This document shows positions 47,183 through 60,538 of a stretch of 64,000 nucleotides of DNA, in pieces (positions within the stretch are counted from its first letter, which is position 1; each line of letters opens with the position of its first letter). The DNA lies in the NCBI GenBank assembly GCA_034401795.1, contig CM067363.1, forward strand, positions 33,088,470 through 33,152,469, written 5' to 3'. A model generated the notes under the pieces. The model saw only the letters and a list, made by a program, of their open reading frames with translations. It ran no database searches and was not told where the DNA came from. The DNA comes from Chaetoderma sp. LZ-2023a. Its lineage: Eukaryota; Mollusca; Caudofoveata; Chaetodermatida; Chaetodermatidae. A program made the position numbers and the translations under genes.

Positions 47183-47255
47183 CTGGCGGCTGTTATTGGT
47201 CTACTGGCGGCTGTTTTCGACGGTGGCTGTTATCGTCATACACCCGTTACTGCAA
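47183..47255 (-). repeat. AACAGCCGCC terminal-type repeat, right (copy 2 at 59595-59667)
   Basis: Reverse complement of 38545-38645: GGCGGCTGTTATTGGTCTAC, TGGCGGCTGTTTTCGACGG, TGGCTGTTATCGTCATACAC, CCGTTACTGC. Confidence 0.6.
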
Positions 47256-47863
47256 TTTGCAATGACATCAACACATCGGTAGAAGTACAATGGAAATAGA
47301 TTGTGGGTAGTTACTAGTATATAAGCACCTGTTCCATGTCATAGCGATATAGAGAATTCCTATGCCTAGTTCTGGTCTTTCTGTTATATAAGTCCTGTTA
47401 CTCAGATTCATATCGATCCTCCAGGCGAACCTCCTAATTGAGGTTAAAGTGAAATGGTAGACCTGACAGTAGTATAGGGGTGTGGTAGGCATGAATTGTG
47501 ATATGTCAAGAACTCTGTGACATCCTCACATACATGTGGACATGGAAGCATGATTGTTACACATGTGATATTTGACCATCATTTTGACATGACTAGGTAG
47601 CGTATTGCGCTCGCCCACTCGGTAACGCCTAATTTCATATTATATATTAAGCATGAAATAAATAATCTTGAATCTTATAAAAACTCTTGAATCTTGAATC
47701 GCAGAAGCGATAATATGAACAAATTATTTGAAATTTTTAACTGCGCCAATCCATAGGTGTGCGGCTTCGGTATCGAGTGCTTGTCCCACCGACAGTCATG
47801 TGCCTACTGGGTTATTTTGTTGATATGCCTATATGACTATATGTGTATATATGTGTATATGTA

Positions 47864-47866
<3 letters not shown>

Positions 47867-47939
<73 letters not shown>
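47867..47939. repeat. (AT)n microsatellite (also 41645-41720, 54065-54132, 60279-60347)
   Basis: Long uninterrupted AT tracts whose lengths differ between the two copies of the 12.4-kb unit. The tyrosine/isoleucine reading frames across them are artefacts. Confidence 0.95.
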
Positions 47940-47944
<5 letters not shown>

Positions 47945-48130
47945 CACACAAGTGTTTAATGTTGATCAGTGGACTTGGTGTGGCATCCGTGCCGTCCCAT
48001 GATTTAATTATTCTAGGAGTTAATCCCAGTCTCAATTGCATTGTAATAGTGTTGACCGCGCCAGTCCATATGTATGTTTATGTTGAACGTATGTGATTAT
48101 GTATGTATGTATATGTATAGGTGTGTGTAT

Positions 48131-49531
48131 TAGAGCTGGGCGGTCTGACAGTAGTACCGTGAGGACCGCGGTATACCGTGACCATTGACATTTCCAAATA
48201 CCGTGAATACCGTCCACAATGTTTGAGCAATATTTGAGAAATATATTCATAAAATCTGCCTTGACCAAGAGTAAATAGGTGCTAATAGTGCCAAAAATAC
48301 AGGCATCCATACCTATTAGCCGAGTTGAGGTGAAAGGGTCGTTGTAAAAACAAACATCAAGACGTCAATTACAAAATAATGACAGGCAGAATTATATGTC
48401 AAACGAACGTCTTGAAAGTCTCATGGTAAAATTGCTTTATTTAAAACATCTAAAGTCATTCCGGTAGTAATTACACTATAATATATTCCCTATCCCCGTT
48501 TCTATTATTTGTAATTTATTACTCCAAGCATTTTGTCACCGAACAAACACACTAGAATAACAAAATAACATACAAACTGCGTGCTATTCAAACACAACAG
48601 CGATCTCGCAAAGACGTATCTGATTGGTTGTTCATGAACTAGACCGTGGGAAAATACATTACTATGCTGACTTTATCAATGAAAATTTACTAAAACGTAG
48701 TATTTGCTATTTTACTAAGAATGAGCAGCGTTGAAGTGGTTATTTTTTATTTTTCTGGATGGTTTTAAGAAATTTCTTTAAGGATTAAATCCAGTTTAAG
48801 TAATGACACCTAAAAATTATAGTGTTTTAGTTTTTGTAATTCATTTTTCAACTGTCTACAAGTCGGAAGTTCGCGGAAATAGCTTTTTACACGCATTGTT
48901 CATGTGAAGCATGGCGTATAATGAGTCTGCACATCAGGTACTCGGTAATCATCAGGAGCTTTGGAATCGGCTATATTCAATGTCGTGTTATATGCATGTG
49001 TATAGGCCTGTTTTCGCAAGTAACAGAATATACGACTCCAGCAGAAATAAAAGAGTACAACACTCGCCCCGTTTAAATACTCGCGGATTTTGTCTAGACT
49101 CTGTTTATCAAAGCACTCGACTGCCAAAATAAAATGTGCCGTTTGCGGGTCGCACGCATTAATAGCAAGAACAATCCAGATTGAAAATAGTGCACCCCAA
49201 TGTCTCAAACAGCGGGTTATAATTAGCGAGTCGACCACACCCGTTGACCGATATTCCCGTGAATGATATTACGTCAATAAAAATAGTGACCTAATAAAAT
49301 CGTGAAACTAAACAGTCGCAATAGCCATGTTTTTCTTCTCCAAATCAGGAAGCCGATTTATTTATTTTACCTATATTTACCGTTGATTGGAGATAGAAGT
49401 GAAAAGGAAATGGGAAAATTTTTTCTAATTTCTTGGCATGCCCCAAGCTCAGATGACGGTATACTGTGGTACCGCTGTATTTTTTCATGGTACCGATACT
49501 GTCATGTAAATATCAATACCGCCCAGCTCTA
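48131..49531. mobile_element. Non-autonomous hAT-like element, 1401 bp, copy 1
   Basis: The ends are inverted: TAGAGCTGGGCGGT at the left and ACCGCCCAGCTCTA at the right, with further matching GGTACC..GGTATAC words inside. A perfect 8-base target duplication GTGTGTAT flanks it (48123-48130 and 49532-49539). The 8-base duplication and end sequence fit the hAT superfamily. No transposase-like ORF is inside, so it depends on a source element elsewhere. Confidence 0.88.
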
Positions 49532-49539
49532 GTGTGTAT

Positions 49540-49740
49540 GTATGAATATATGTATATGTGTTGTATATGTGTACATGTATGTGTTATGCGTATATGTATG
49601 TATATGTATATGTATGTAATGTAGGTATATGCATGTATGTATGTGTATATATAAGTATATATGTGGGTATGTATGTACGTACGTACGCATGTGGGTATAA
49701 TGTGTATATGGGTATGGATGTCTCCACATATTGTACATAG
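49540..49740. repeat. TATG/GTAT-rich low-complexity tract (copy 2 at 61948-62148)
   Basis: Irregular GTATATGTATGTAT units. The hAT element inserted at its left part, as its target GTGTGTAT shows. Confidence 0.85.
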
Positions 49741-52700
49741 TAGCTAAATGAAGTCTAAATTAAAATGACTGTTTGCGGAATCCGCGCCGGTGGAATTTGT
49801 ACAAATTTGTGAATTACATAGACAGGAACATATAATTACTGATGATACCACTCCTCTCTTTAAGCATTTGCATTAATTTATAACGTAATACTGCCGGGAC
49901 AATAAAAAGCCAACGGCTTATGTCCTGAGACAATGATGATGATGATGATGATGATGACGAAACTTTATTTAACGAAAACTGGTGACTATTAAAGCGTATG
50001 GAAAAATAAAGGTCATCATTAATAATAAGCACAGAAAGCCGCAATGTTATAACCGTACGTCATCATGTAATATAATAGAGGGATCCATTTCTAGCGATCG
50101 ATTGACCATGAATAACAAGAATCCCGGCAATATCAAGGTAACTATACATGGAAGTTGTTGAATATTTCGAAACTAATTTGACTGGGTTCTGTTGCTCCTT
50201 ATGGCAGCAATGGTCAATAGCGCCAATTAGTTAAATTAGTTTCAAATTGTTCAACAGATTGTTTATTATATAGTAAATCCATCAAAGGCATAGAATTTGT
50301 AAGCCTACACTTGGCGGACTATTATTCCAGCATCACGACGGAATGCCTCTGTCTATTATGATTGTGCCGTCAGCCTATGTGTGACGTAATTTACAGATTC
50401 ATCCATCTTAGGGGTTCCCAATCACACGGCATGCAAACATCCTATTGCATAACATTCTACACATGGTATAAGAGAATCAAGATTTTGACTGATTTTCAAA
50501 TAATTAATAGTGTTTTGTTGAAGACTATTAACATGGAAAGCATCCTGGATATTTTCTGTTTTGATCACGTCGAGCCACGTTAAATGATATTCTTTGTTTA
50601 CCGTGAGAATACGATTACCCTTTTCTGAAATATGACCACCTACACTAATTGTGTTTTCCCGATCTTATATAAAAACCTTCAACTGTACAAAACAGATTAT
50701 AATTTGTGAGCAATTCGGGAAACAGGACTCATATTTGCAATGGCATTTCAATCACGGAAGATTAATTAAATTCATTGTGATATCAGTTGTTGTAAATAGT
50801 AGGCCTACATCAAGAATATGATAATAATTATTTAGGCCTTAAGGTCTGGTATCGCTGTTAAAAGAATGCTTCATTATAGTATTTAATCTAGCTATAACAT
50901 TTTGTTCTGATAAAGGATAATGAATCTTATTGTAGGAATATAGATACTTGTTCAGGATGCATTACTGGAATACAGTTGATAACAGCCACGGTTGAAAACA
51001 GCCGCCAGTAGACCCAAAACAGCCGCCGGTATAGCGATAACAGCCGCCACTGTGTGTAGTATTTTGTGTCTAGTTATTTTATCATCTAAAATTATAATTA
51101 TGTTTTAACTGTGAGAATTATATTATTTGATAATTTATTACCGTCAATAATATTTGTTCCTTTTTTTCAGGCGGTGGTTAATTCGATGTCTGCTTACCAC
51201 TCTGGTAGGGCCTACTACCATGGATATGTAATCCATAGACATATAAGTTTGTAAATTGCAAAGTTTAAGGAGTGGATGAATAGTTTTTTGTTTTGCCCCG
51301 CCCATCTCTAGTTAAGCAGCTTAAGCTCCACCTACACTTTGCCAGTATTGGGATCGATCGATCCATGCACTCCCCGAATCTCAATATCCTGAAAACTGCA
51401 GGTAAGCTGTTTACTATTTTGAAACTAAGTTGACTGGGCACTGTTGCTGTAGTACAGCCATACAATTCGTAGGCTACAATTTGGCGCCAGTTGACGGACT
51501 ATTAAGCATTTATGACTGAATTAATTATGTGTTTCATGACGTAATTGATTGTGATGTCATAGATCGATAGCGTGTAGACTTTTATAAATTATTGTTGATA
51601 TGTTCATATATTAATATATGTTCATATTACGATTTTGAATGATTTATTAACAGGTCTATTGTAGATAACATGCTCCTAAAATTACGATTTTGCATGATTT
51701 GTTATTAGATTTAGGCTAGTTGGGGTCATCTAATATGCATATATAAATATACGGGTAAGCTGTTGAATATTTTGAAACCTATGGCAACAACAGCGCCAAG
51801 TCAAATTAGTTTCAAAATATTTAAAAGAATCTTTATTAAATAGGCCTAGTAAAGACATACAATTCGTACAACAACGTTTAGTCCGTCATCAGTTACGCAT
51901 TCGTGATGACTTATCTACGTCATTCATGGTGTAGTTAATTATGACGTCATCCTACACATCAGGTAGTTGATTATGATGTCATATGATGGATAAACTGGAA
52001 CGGTCTATTGAGAGCCATGCACAGTATCATGCATTCGAGTGCTGTGACATACATGTATGTTGATTGTTATGCATTTGTGTGCTATATGTTAGTTTGTATT
52101 TTATTTCAATCAATCAAACTTTATTGGCAATTCATCAGAAAGTGCCTTTCTTCTTCAACTAGTATATTAGCATGCGTTATTGATAATTAGTAATATGTGC
52201 AACATATATTTTATGTCTGACGAGGTCGTCTGGTCTCTCACATATGTTGGCCCTGAAAATGGTCTTTGTGACAAATCAATTGTCTGACGATGTCTAGTCA
52301 TCCACATATTCCGCTACAGATGCTTTGGACAGATCATGTGAGCTGCGGTTTCAAGAAGCATACGAGACACTGTCCTCATCAATAATCATACAACGTGCTT
52401 GTCATCACTGTTGGTCGTGGTGGTTCTAACTATGGACGCCTGTAAGTTGTATGTGCAACACAGACTATTAATTAATAATTTTATAACAGGATTGTCATCA
52501 CTGCTGGTGGTGGTGGCAGCGGCTGTTACTACACCTATATAACAAGTTGTACATATATAATTTATACTACCATCAATCTCTTAGGCGATGTTCAACTAGA
52601 CTGCATCATCATCTACAACGGCATCAGCTACTTCAAAATCCACTTTTGCTACTTAGGGAATGTATACAAGTGTTATTTTGAAACTAAAAACATATTATTA

Positions 52701-53289
52701 CCTGATGGGATGGAGAGAAAAAAACCTTGAAAATTAGTATATTAGAAGACCCACGTGTCTGATGTAACAATAATAAGGGAGATAAATTCGCGTGGTTTAT
52801 TTCAATTGTCACTAAACCTGTCGGGAGTAATCTCCCTTATTATTGATACATCGAAATGACAGCGGTTTCTAGTTAGTAATTAAAATGTGTTCATCTTTGT
52901 AGATGCATAATCTCACTATGTACATCACATATATGGTTATGACATGAGATGTGGTGTTTATTATTGCTTTGAATTTGCATAAAAATAGGTGATATGAGAT
53001 GCGGGTTACGAATGTTAGTGTAATGAATTGGCATGCGGAAGTCGAAACCACGTAGGCCTACTGATCCGGCATATCGGAAGTACCAAACTGAAACATATAT
53101 TACAGTTACATTTTTTCACGTATATACAATTTCAAGCTCACGCACGCACACAGGCACACGTAGGCACCGGCACATGAATTATTAAAAATATTTTTACAAT
53201 ATGTGATGCAGTGTCTGTTCATCCTATAAGCAGAGGCCTATATATATATGATTATGATGACAATATGCTATGTATGAGTGTTTATTATT

Positions 53290-53357
<68 letters not shown>

Positions 53358-54061
53358 TGAGAGAGAGAGAGGGGGGAGGGGGTGGATTTTCAACAAACTA
53401 TATTAATAGTAGGAACCTTTGCATTGCGTATGCTAATTCTTATTGAAAGTCGCATAGAATGAAGGAAATTTCAATTTCCCTTTCTCCGAGATCTAACAAT
53501 ACTCACCATTCTATTACTTCTGATACAGCTAGCCCTGATAGCTGGGCCCTAGGACTATAGACTTAGAAAGCTTTACCGACTCCTGGAACCGGGTACTCGG
53601 CTACCAACTGTCAAGTACCCGTTTACCATGAAGCTCATATTGTTTGCATAGCCACCAAACATGCCAAAACCCACGGCTTGCCTCTGTGGGGCTGGGAGGC
53701 TGGGTCCGTAATAGAATGGTTAGTATTGCTAGATCTCGGAGAAAGGGAAATTGAAATTTCCTTCATTCTCCTTCGATCAATACTCACCATTCTATTACTT
53801 CTGATATACACAAGATTTAGTCAGTAACCTGGTGGGAAGGGGCAAGTCATCAATTGCTACTTTTGCCCCTTGGAGAAAGAGCACGACTTAAACTTGATTA
53901 ATGGAGACCTGAAAGGACCATCAAGTTAATGGAACCGAATCACATTCACATCACTGCCCCCCCCCCCCCCACCCAACCCTTTTTTCTCCTAAGAAAAGGG
54001 AGAGAACTCACGAACATGCATCTTGCCTGAAACACAAATATGCCAAGAGGGTTAACTTCTC

Positions 54062-54135
<74 letters not shown>

Positions 54136-54374
54136 AGCCTGGGAATGAGCATGAATATATAAGATGAATGAACATGATATATAGACATAATACAAAAAAC
54201 TCTCAATCTTGAATTACCTCATGATATTTGGATTCCAGACGTGGCGCCTCCAACCATTCACTTGTCCGGCCATCAGTGACACAATCTGGTTGACAACCTC
54301 TCGCTCGACCATGTCTGGTTCTTAATTCTTTCTTACAAATGCCAAAAAATGGAGAAGACAGTGTGGTCGTGTAA

Positions 54375-55394
54375 CTATCGTTTCAAAACAGCTAAAGCGA
54401 GTGGATTGGTGGAGTCTGACACATCCCTCATATAGTAATCCATGAAAGAGGACTCACAGTGCCATTGTGCAACAGCCATGATGTCCTCTAACGGAACACC
54501 ACTGTAAAGGGTGGTCGAGGCAGCTATTCCTCTAACATCGTGTGCCCTTGCGCATTGCACCTGGTGCCCAGTCGCAATCTCATGGGTAGTCTGAATGCAT
54601 TCGACTACCCAATGAGAGATAGAATCCATGAATGTGGTGCCATATGGCTTCTTATGGCAGATCCACAGATGTCTATCATTCGACCATAACGAGTCTGTCC
54701 GTTTCTTGTACTTAGTCAAAGCACGGACTGGGCACCAGACACTGGCATCACGATCAAACCTAGTTAGTTTCGGTATAATGATTGGTTTGCCGGGATATCT
54801 CAAAGATTGACTCTTTGACATAAACTCTGCTCTTGGCAGTAGACGCAGACCCTCTCCGGAGACAATAAATCGGTCCCACTCTGCTGAAAGTGCATGGATC
54901 TCACTGCGCCTATTAGCTGAGGAAGCTGCCAATAGAAAGACCACCTTTAGAGTCAACTGCTTTAGACTAGCTGAACGCAACAGTTCGAAAGGGTGCTTGG
55001 CCAGTACATTAAGCACTAAAGATAGACTCCAGGCTGGAATGACTACTGATTGTCTTGGTCGGAGATTGCTCATTACCTCCACCATCACATTCAATTGGGC
55101 CACCTCTGGACTATCCCTGTTGGCTAGACAAGGGATAACTGATGCCAAAGCTGACTTGTATCCAGCAATTGTGACAGGAGCTAGTCCTGAAAAGAACAGC
55201 TCACAGAGAAAGTCTGCTATTTGCTGAATAGTGGATTGAAAGGTATCAATACCCTTTTCTTCACACAAGCCTGCAAATCTGTTAACCTTGTTGTTATATG
55301 ACTTGAAGGTTGACCTCCTTCTCGCAGCTGCGATGAAATCTGCAGCTTGTCGAGAAAAGCCTTCCGACGTGTAACATTGTTTGATAACATCCAC
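54375..55394 (-). CDS. DIRS tyrosine recombinase, copy 2 (339 aa, intact)
   Basis: The predicted protein is identical to the one at 41963-42982, including R162/R163, H285, R288, W311/H312 and Y320/Y321. Confidence 0.92.
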   Translation of the reverse strand: MDVIKQCYTSEGFSRQAADFIAAARRRSTFKSYNNKVNRFAGLCEEKGIDTFQSTIQQIADFLCELFFSGLAPVTIAGYKSALASVIPCLANRDSPEVAQLNVMVEVMSNLRPRQSVVIPAWSLSLVLNVLAKHPFELLRSASLKQLTLKVVFLLAASSANRRSEIHALSAEWDRFIVSGEGLRLLPRAEFMSKSQSLRYPGKPIIIPKLTRFDRDASVWCPVRALTKYKKRTDSLWSNDRHLWICHKKPYGTTFMDSISHWVVECIQTTHEIATGHQVQCARAHDVRGIAASTTLYSGVPLEDIMAVAQWHCESSFMDYYMRDVSDSTNPLALAVLKR

Positions 55395-56142
55395 GCAATC
55401 AATTTGGACATTTCAGGACGCTCGTGTAGGAAGCATCCCTTGGCCTTGGAGATTATGTTCGGAATCTCGGGTAACTGCACTGGGTTTTCCACCAGCAGAT
55501 CTAGAAGATCCGTGAACCACGCCCTGCTGGGCCAAAACGGCGCTATTAGCAGGACCAGGCACGGTTCCTCCCTGATCTTCACCAATATCTTCGGTAGAAG
55601 AATGGTGGGTGGGTACGCGTATGCGTGCATGCCTCTCCAGCTTATCGCCAGAGCATCTGTATCGACGGCATTTGGATCTGGAATCGGCGAGACATACGTC
55701 ATGATTTGAGCATTTTCCATTGTGGCGAACAAGTCCACATTGGGTTTGCCCCAATGCTTGAAGATCCTGTGTAGAACTGGAGGGTTGAGAGACCATTCTG
55801 TTGGCAGAATTCTCTGTCTGCGAGACAAAGCATCCGCCAGAATGTTCAATCGCCCAGGAATGTGAGCTGCTTTCAAAACAACCCAGTAATTCCTGCACCA
55901 TTGAATCAAGTGCCACACTTTGATACACAGTGTGGGTGACTTGGTCCCACCTTGGCGATTTATGTATTATACTACTGTCGAGTTGTCCGACCGTATCAAT
56001 ATTGCCTTGCCCCTGACCTTTGGAAGAAACTTTTCCAATGCCAGTTCCACTGCCATCATTTCCAACAGATTGATATGCAGCTGGCTCTCCTGGAGAGTCC
56101 ATGTGCCGGAGACCTGGTGTTCTCCCAGGCAGCTGCCCATCC
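55217..56142 (-). pseudogene. DIRS RNase H remainder and C-terminal domain, copy 2
   Basis: Same reading and same internal stop as 42805-43730. Confidence 0.8.
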
Positions 56143-57267
56143 CTCCAGCGATGCATCCATGTACACGGACAGCTGTGGGTGGGGTAGGCACAGCGAAACC
56201 CCTACTAGGAGATTCTGACGCTTTTTCCACCATACAAGATGTGACATTATTGGCTCCAAAACTGGCACCAGCTTTGACAGGGGTTCTGGTCTCTGTTTCG
56301 ACAGAGACATCAGATACAACTGGATAGGTCTCCGCATCAGAGCAGCGTACAGGATTACCTGCTCCATGGAGACCATCATGCCCAGCATCTGAAGAAACTG
56401 CCTCGCATGAATGTGGTTTCCCAATCGAAAACTCTTGAGGGTGGCTAACAGAGACACCACTCTGGGCTCTGACGGGTAAACCCTGCCCTCCTCGAGATCG
56501 AATCGCATCCCTAAATAAACAAAATGTTGAGTGGGTGTCAACTCGGATTTCTCCTTGTTGACTATCCAGCCTAGATCTGAAAGCAACTTCAGAGTCAGAG
56601 CAGTATCCACCTCTAACCTGGCTGATGTGTCTGCTTTGATCAGCCAATCGTCTATGTAGGTGTGAAGCGCCACGTTCTCTTTTCTGAGAAACGCTGTCAC
56701 CGCAAGGACCACTCTGGTGAAAACCTGTGGAGCTGTCGACAGGCCGAATGGGAGGACTATAAACTCCCATACTTGATTCTGAAACGCAAATCTCAGAAAC
56801 CTGTGACAACTCCTGTTCATTGAAATGTGGAAATATGCATCTTTCAGATCGATCGATACACACCACATTCCCTTCCTCAATCCTGCCATTACCAACCTCG
56901 GAGTTTCCATCTGAAACCGAGGCATATGGATAAACCAATTTAATGGCCTGAGATTTAGTATGGGTCTCCATCCCCCTGTGCTCTTGGGGACAAGGAACAT
57001 GTTTGAATAGAAGCCTGGAGTGTTCCGGTTTGCTGGTTTTATTGCTCCCTTCAGAAGCAAACCTGACACTTCGTTTTGAATGGCTTCCTGGCGGACGGCT
57101 CCCATGCCTGACGGACTGGCCACCGCTACTGGACAACCCGGAGGTGGCCGCAGAGAGACAGAACCCGTCAGGCCGGAGCCCGACGGGACTGCCAGGGGGC
57201 CGTACGAGACGGCTCCCTCGGTGGCCAGTCCAGAACCCTGTCCAAGGACAGGGTCTGACTCAAACAT
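56056..57267 (-). pseudogene. DIRS reverse transcriptase, copy 2 (same frameshift)
   Basis: Identical to 43644-44855 apart from the two substitutions noted for the element. It carries the same one-base loss in RNase H, so that lesion predates the duplication. Confidence 0.85.
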
Positions 57268-60200
57268 GGGGAGAGACTGCCCATGTCACATGATGGCGGG
57301 GCTGGCTTGGCCTATAAATAAGCACAAACCTACAATAAGCAAGCGGAACGAAACAGAGATGGAAGGCAGACAATTAATTTTCAAATATTTGACCATAAAT
57401 TAACTGTAAACCCTCTCGCTCCCCACCCCGCAATGTTACAGCAAAGATCGCATTGATTATGACGACAAGAACAAAGCGGGCAATAATACACCCATACACT
57501 GATCCTCAAGGATGTATAACGGAACCAGCAATCATATCACATAGCATTCGGGGTATATTTACTAATAAATATAAATTATACTCCTAACGAAGACCAAAAC
57601 GATATGTGGAGAAACAACAAAATGTAAACAAACTGCTGTAGCACACGGTAAAACCGCAGACCACACATCTAAATCAAGAATTTTGAAACCACTGATCATT
57701 GCAAACAGATCGTGATAACACGCAAAACTTGAAAATTCCAAAGTTTTCTAGTACCAATTAAAGTACGCAGCACCTAGAATCAGATGCGTGAATTAATTAA
57801 ACATTTTCTTCACATAAACATCCGAGAAACACGGGTGTGACGTCACCCGCTCAGATCTTACGGAGAACGACATCAGCCGATATTTGTGTTATAAAACACC
57901 GTCAACCAACACCTATTTTCATATCTGCCGATCGCCTGTTGGGGTTTAAAGAAGGTGATCATCTGGCATATCTCGTTGTTAACACACGTCCCAGATTCTT
58001 TGGGGTTAGAAATTGGAACATACGAAACAGACGAAATTTCAAAGACCTAAGTCTTTTAACTATGGAATAACATGGAAATATACAACCTGGTTATCATCGG
58101 CAGCATCCATGGTAATCCAAATATCCTTTAGAGGGCGCACAAGCTATCACAATTTAACACAGAAAAAAGACTTAGAACAATCTCACGACTTCCAACTGCA
58201 AAAAGCAAAAAGCATGTGTCTCTTGTTGCTATGCAAACAAAAATGAGCTTCATGGCAAACGGGTACTCGGCAGTTGGTAAAGCTGTCTACGTCTATAGTC
58301 CTAGGGCCCAGCTATCAGGGCTAGCTGTATCAGAAGTAATAGAATGGTGAGTATTGATCGAAGGAGAAATGTTTTTTGAGAACCAACAACCACTCAAGTG
58401 TTCCACTAAATTTAAGAACTGCCAGAATTCGTCATATGTCATAGAATCATGTTGCTGCCTCACGTAAACGCGTTTTAGTGGTCCACCATTAGATAGCTGG
58501 CCCTATATAGTTAGCTAATTAACCGCCAATACTTAAGATCCACCATCATACCTTAGACTTATTTAGATTTGGGGTTCCCACTTCCCAGACAGTGACGTGA
58601 ATAGGAAACTGTATGAACTTTTTTAAGAACCACCACACGAGTGGTCCACTTACCCCTTTCACTGACAACTCCATGAAAAAGTAAATTCTTCACGGGATAA
58701 GATATATTCTGCCGAAAGCAGCAACAGCTTCCAATCAAATTAATTTCTAATTATGCAACTGTTTTTCTGTATTTTTTACAGCATTGAAAAGGGGATATGT
58801 GGAAATCATCGTTGAATGGGTTAAGAACCACCATCATCATCATATCTCTTAGTGAAAGTCGCCGCTGCCTTGCATTAACTTAAGTGGTCCTCAGACAAAC
58901 AGATTTATTTTTAGAACCACCAGGTGCTATTTCACATGTTTTTGAACCACCATCAGGAAACCTTAAGTGGTTCACCTTAGATATAGTAGGTGGTGCTATG
59001 CATTAGGCTAGTTATTCACTAATATTTTTTAAAAACCCAACAACCTCATCATCATCATACATATGAATGGGGTCTTATACAACCACCATCAACAAAGGTT
59101 ATTCAGTTTGAACCCCTGCAATGTGTGCGTTAAATGTTGGCATTCATTGGGAGAAAGGTTTCAAAATTTTAATTTTTGTCGTAAAAAAACCAACGGGGAT
59201 TATTTAATTGTTAGCACCCACAGAGTTGTATCAACTAGTCTAGGAGATTTAATTGCAGGAAACCATTACAATGGGCTGAATATCCTCGACAAATACAATG
59301 AACATTGCTCTAGCCAATCAGCTATCAGAAAGGTCTTCAGCAAATAGAAACACATGTGCACTTGCTGGACGTCCACTGGCCTTAGATTGCTGATTAGTCT
59401 CTCGAGCCAAACAGACGCAAACTTGTAAGATTCAAATTCTCTTTCAAGTTTTTCAAATTTATTTTTCTCAGTTTAAATTCCGTACTGACAATGGACCTTT
59501 ACTTGAGTATTAAATTATTAACAATATAGTGAGAAATACATAGCAGGTAATAATAGTAGGAACAATACGCCTATAGGAATAGGTCGGATATAACCTGGCG
59601 GCTGTTATTGGTCTACTGGCGGCTGTTTTCGACGGTGGCTGTTATCGTCATACACCCGTTACTGCAATTTGCAATGACATCAACACATCGGTAGAAGTAC
59701 AATGGAAATAGATTGTGGGTAGTTACTAGTATATAAGCACCTGTTCCATGTCATAGCGATATAGAGAATTCCTATGCCTAGTTCTGGTCTTTCTGTTATA
59801 TAAGTCCTGTTACTCAGATTCATATCGATCCTCCAGGCGAACCTCCTAATTGAGGTTAAAGTGAAATGGTAGACCTGACAGTAGTATAGGGGTGTGGTAG
59901 GCATGAATTGTGATATGTCAAGAACTCTGTGACATCCTCACATACATGTGGACATGGAAGCATGATTGTTACACATGTGATATTTGACCATCATTTTGAC
60001 ATGACTAGGTAGCGTATTGCGCTCGCCCACTCGGTAACGCCTAATTTCATATTATATATTAAGCATGAAATAAATAATCTTGAATCTTATAAAAACTCTT
60101 GAATCTTGAATCGCAGAAGCGATAATATGAACAAATTATTTGAAATTTTTAACTGCGCCAATCCATAGGTGTGCGGCTTCGGTATCGAGTGCTTGTCCCA

Positions 60201-60275
60201 CCGACAGTCATGTGCCTACTGGGTTATTTTGTTGATATGCCTATATGACTATATGTGTATATATGTGTATATGTA

Positions 60276-60352
<77 letters not shown>

Positions 60353-60538
60353 CACACAAGTGTTTAATGTTGATCAGTGGACTTGGTGTGGCATCCGTGC
60401 CGTCCCATGATTTAATTATTCTAGGAGTTAATCCCAGTCTCAATTGCATTGTAATAGTGTTGACCGCGCCAGTCCATATGTATGTTTATGTTGAACGTAT
60501 GTGATTATGTATGTATGTATATGTATAGGTGTGTGTAT

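Larger units (their letters stand above)
37572..49983 (+). repeat. 12.4-kb tandem segmental duplication, copy 1
   Basis: The segment begins GACTATTAAAGCGTATGG and ends AACGAAAACTGGT. The next base starts copy 2 with no N or linker. It contains a DIRS-like element, a hAT element, MITEs and microsatellites. At the outer left break it is joined to TCATGGTCG, with at most one base of microhomology. Confidence 0.97.
53457..58367 (-). mobile_element. DIRS-like retrotransposon, copy 2 (in the duplicated segment)
   Basis: Same structure, orientation and lesions as 41041-45955. Small changes only: a longer C run at 53957-53970, a shorter AT tract, and two amino-acid changes in RT (Leu to Pro in the N-terminal LRPP.GCP region, Leu to Ser in GV.LCLP). 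Confidence 0.9.

Noticed and set aside
49529..49740. His/Tyr/Thr-rich ORFs
   Set aside because: Translations of a TATG-rich low-complexity tract.
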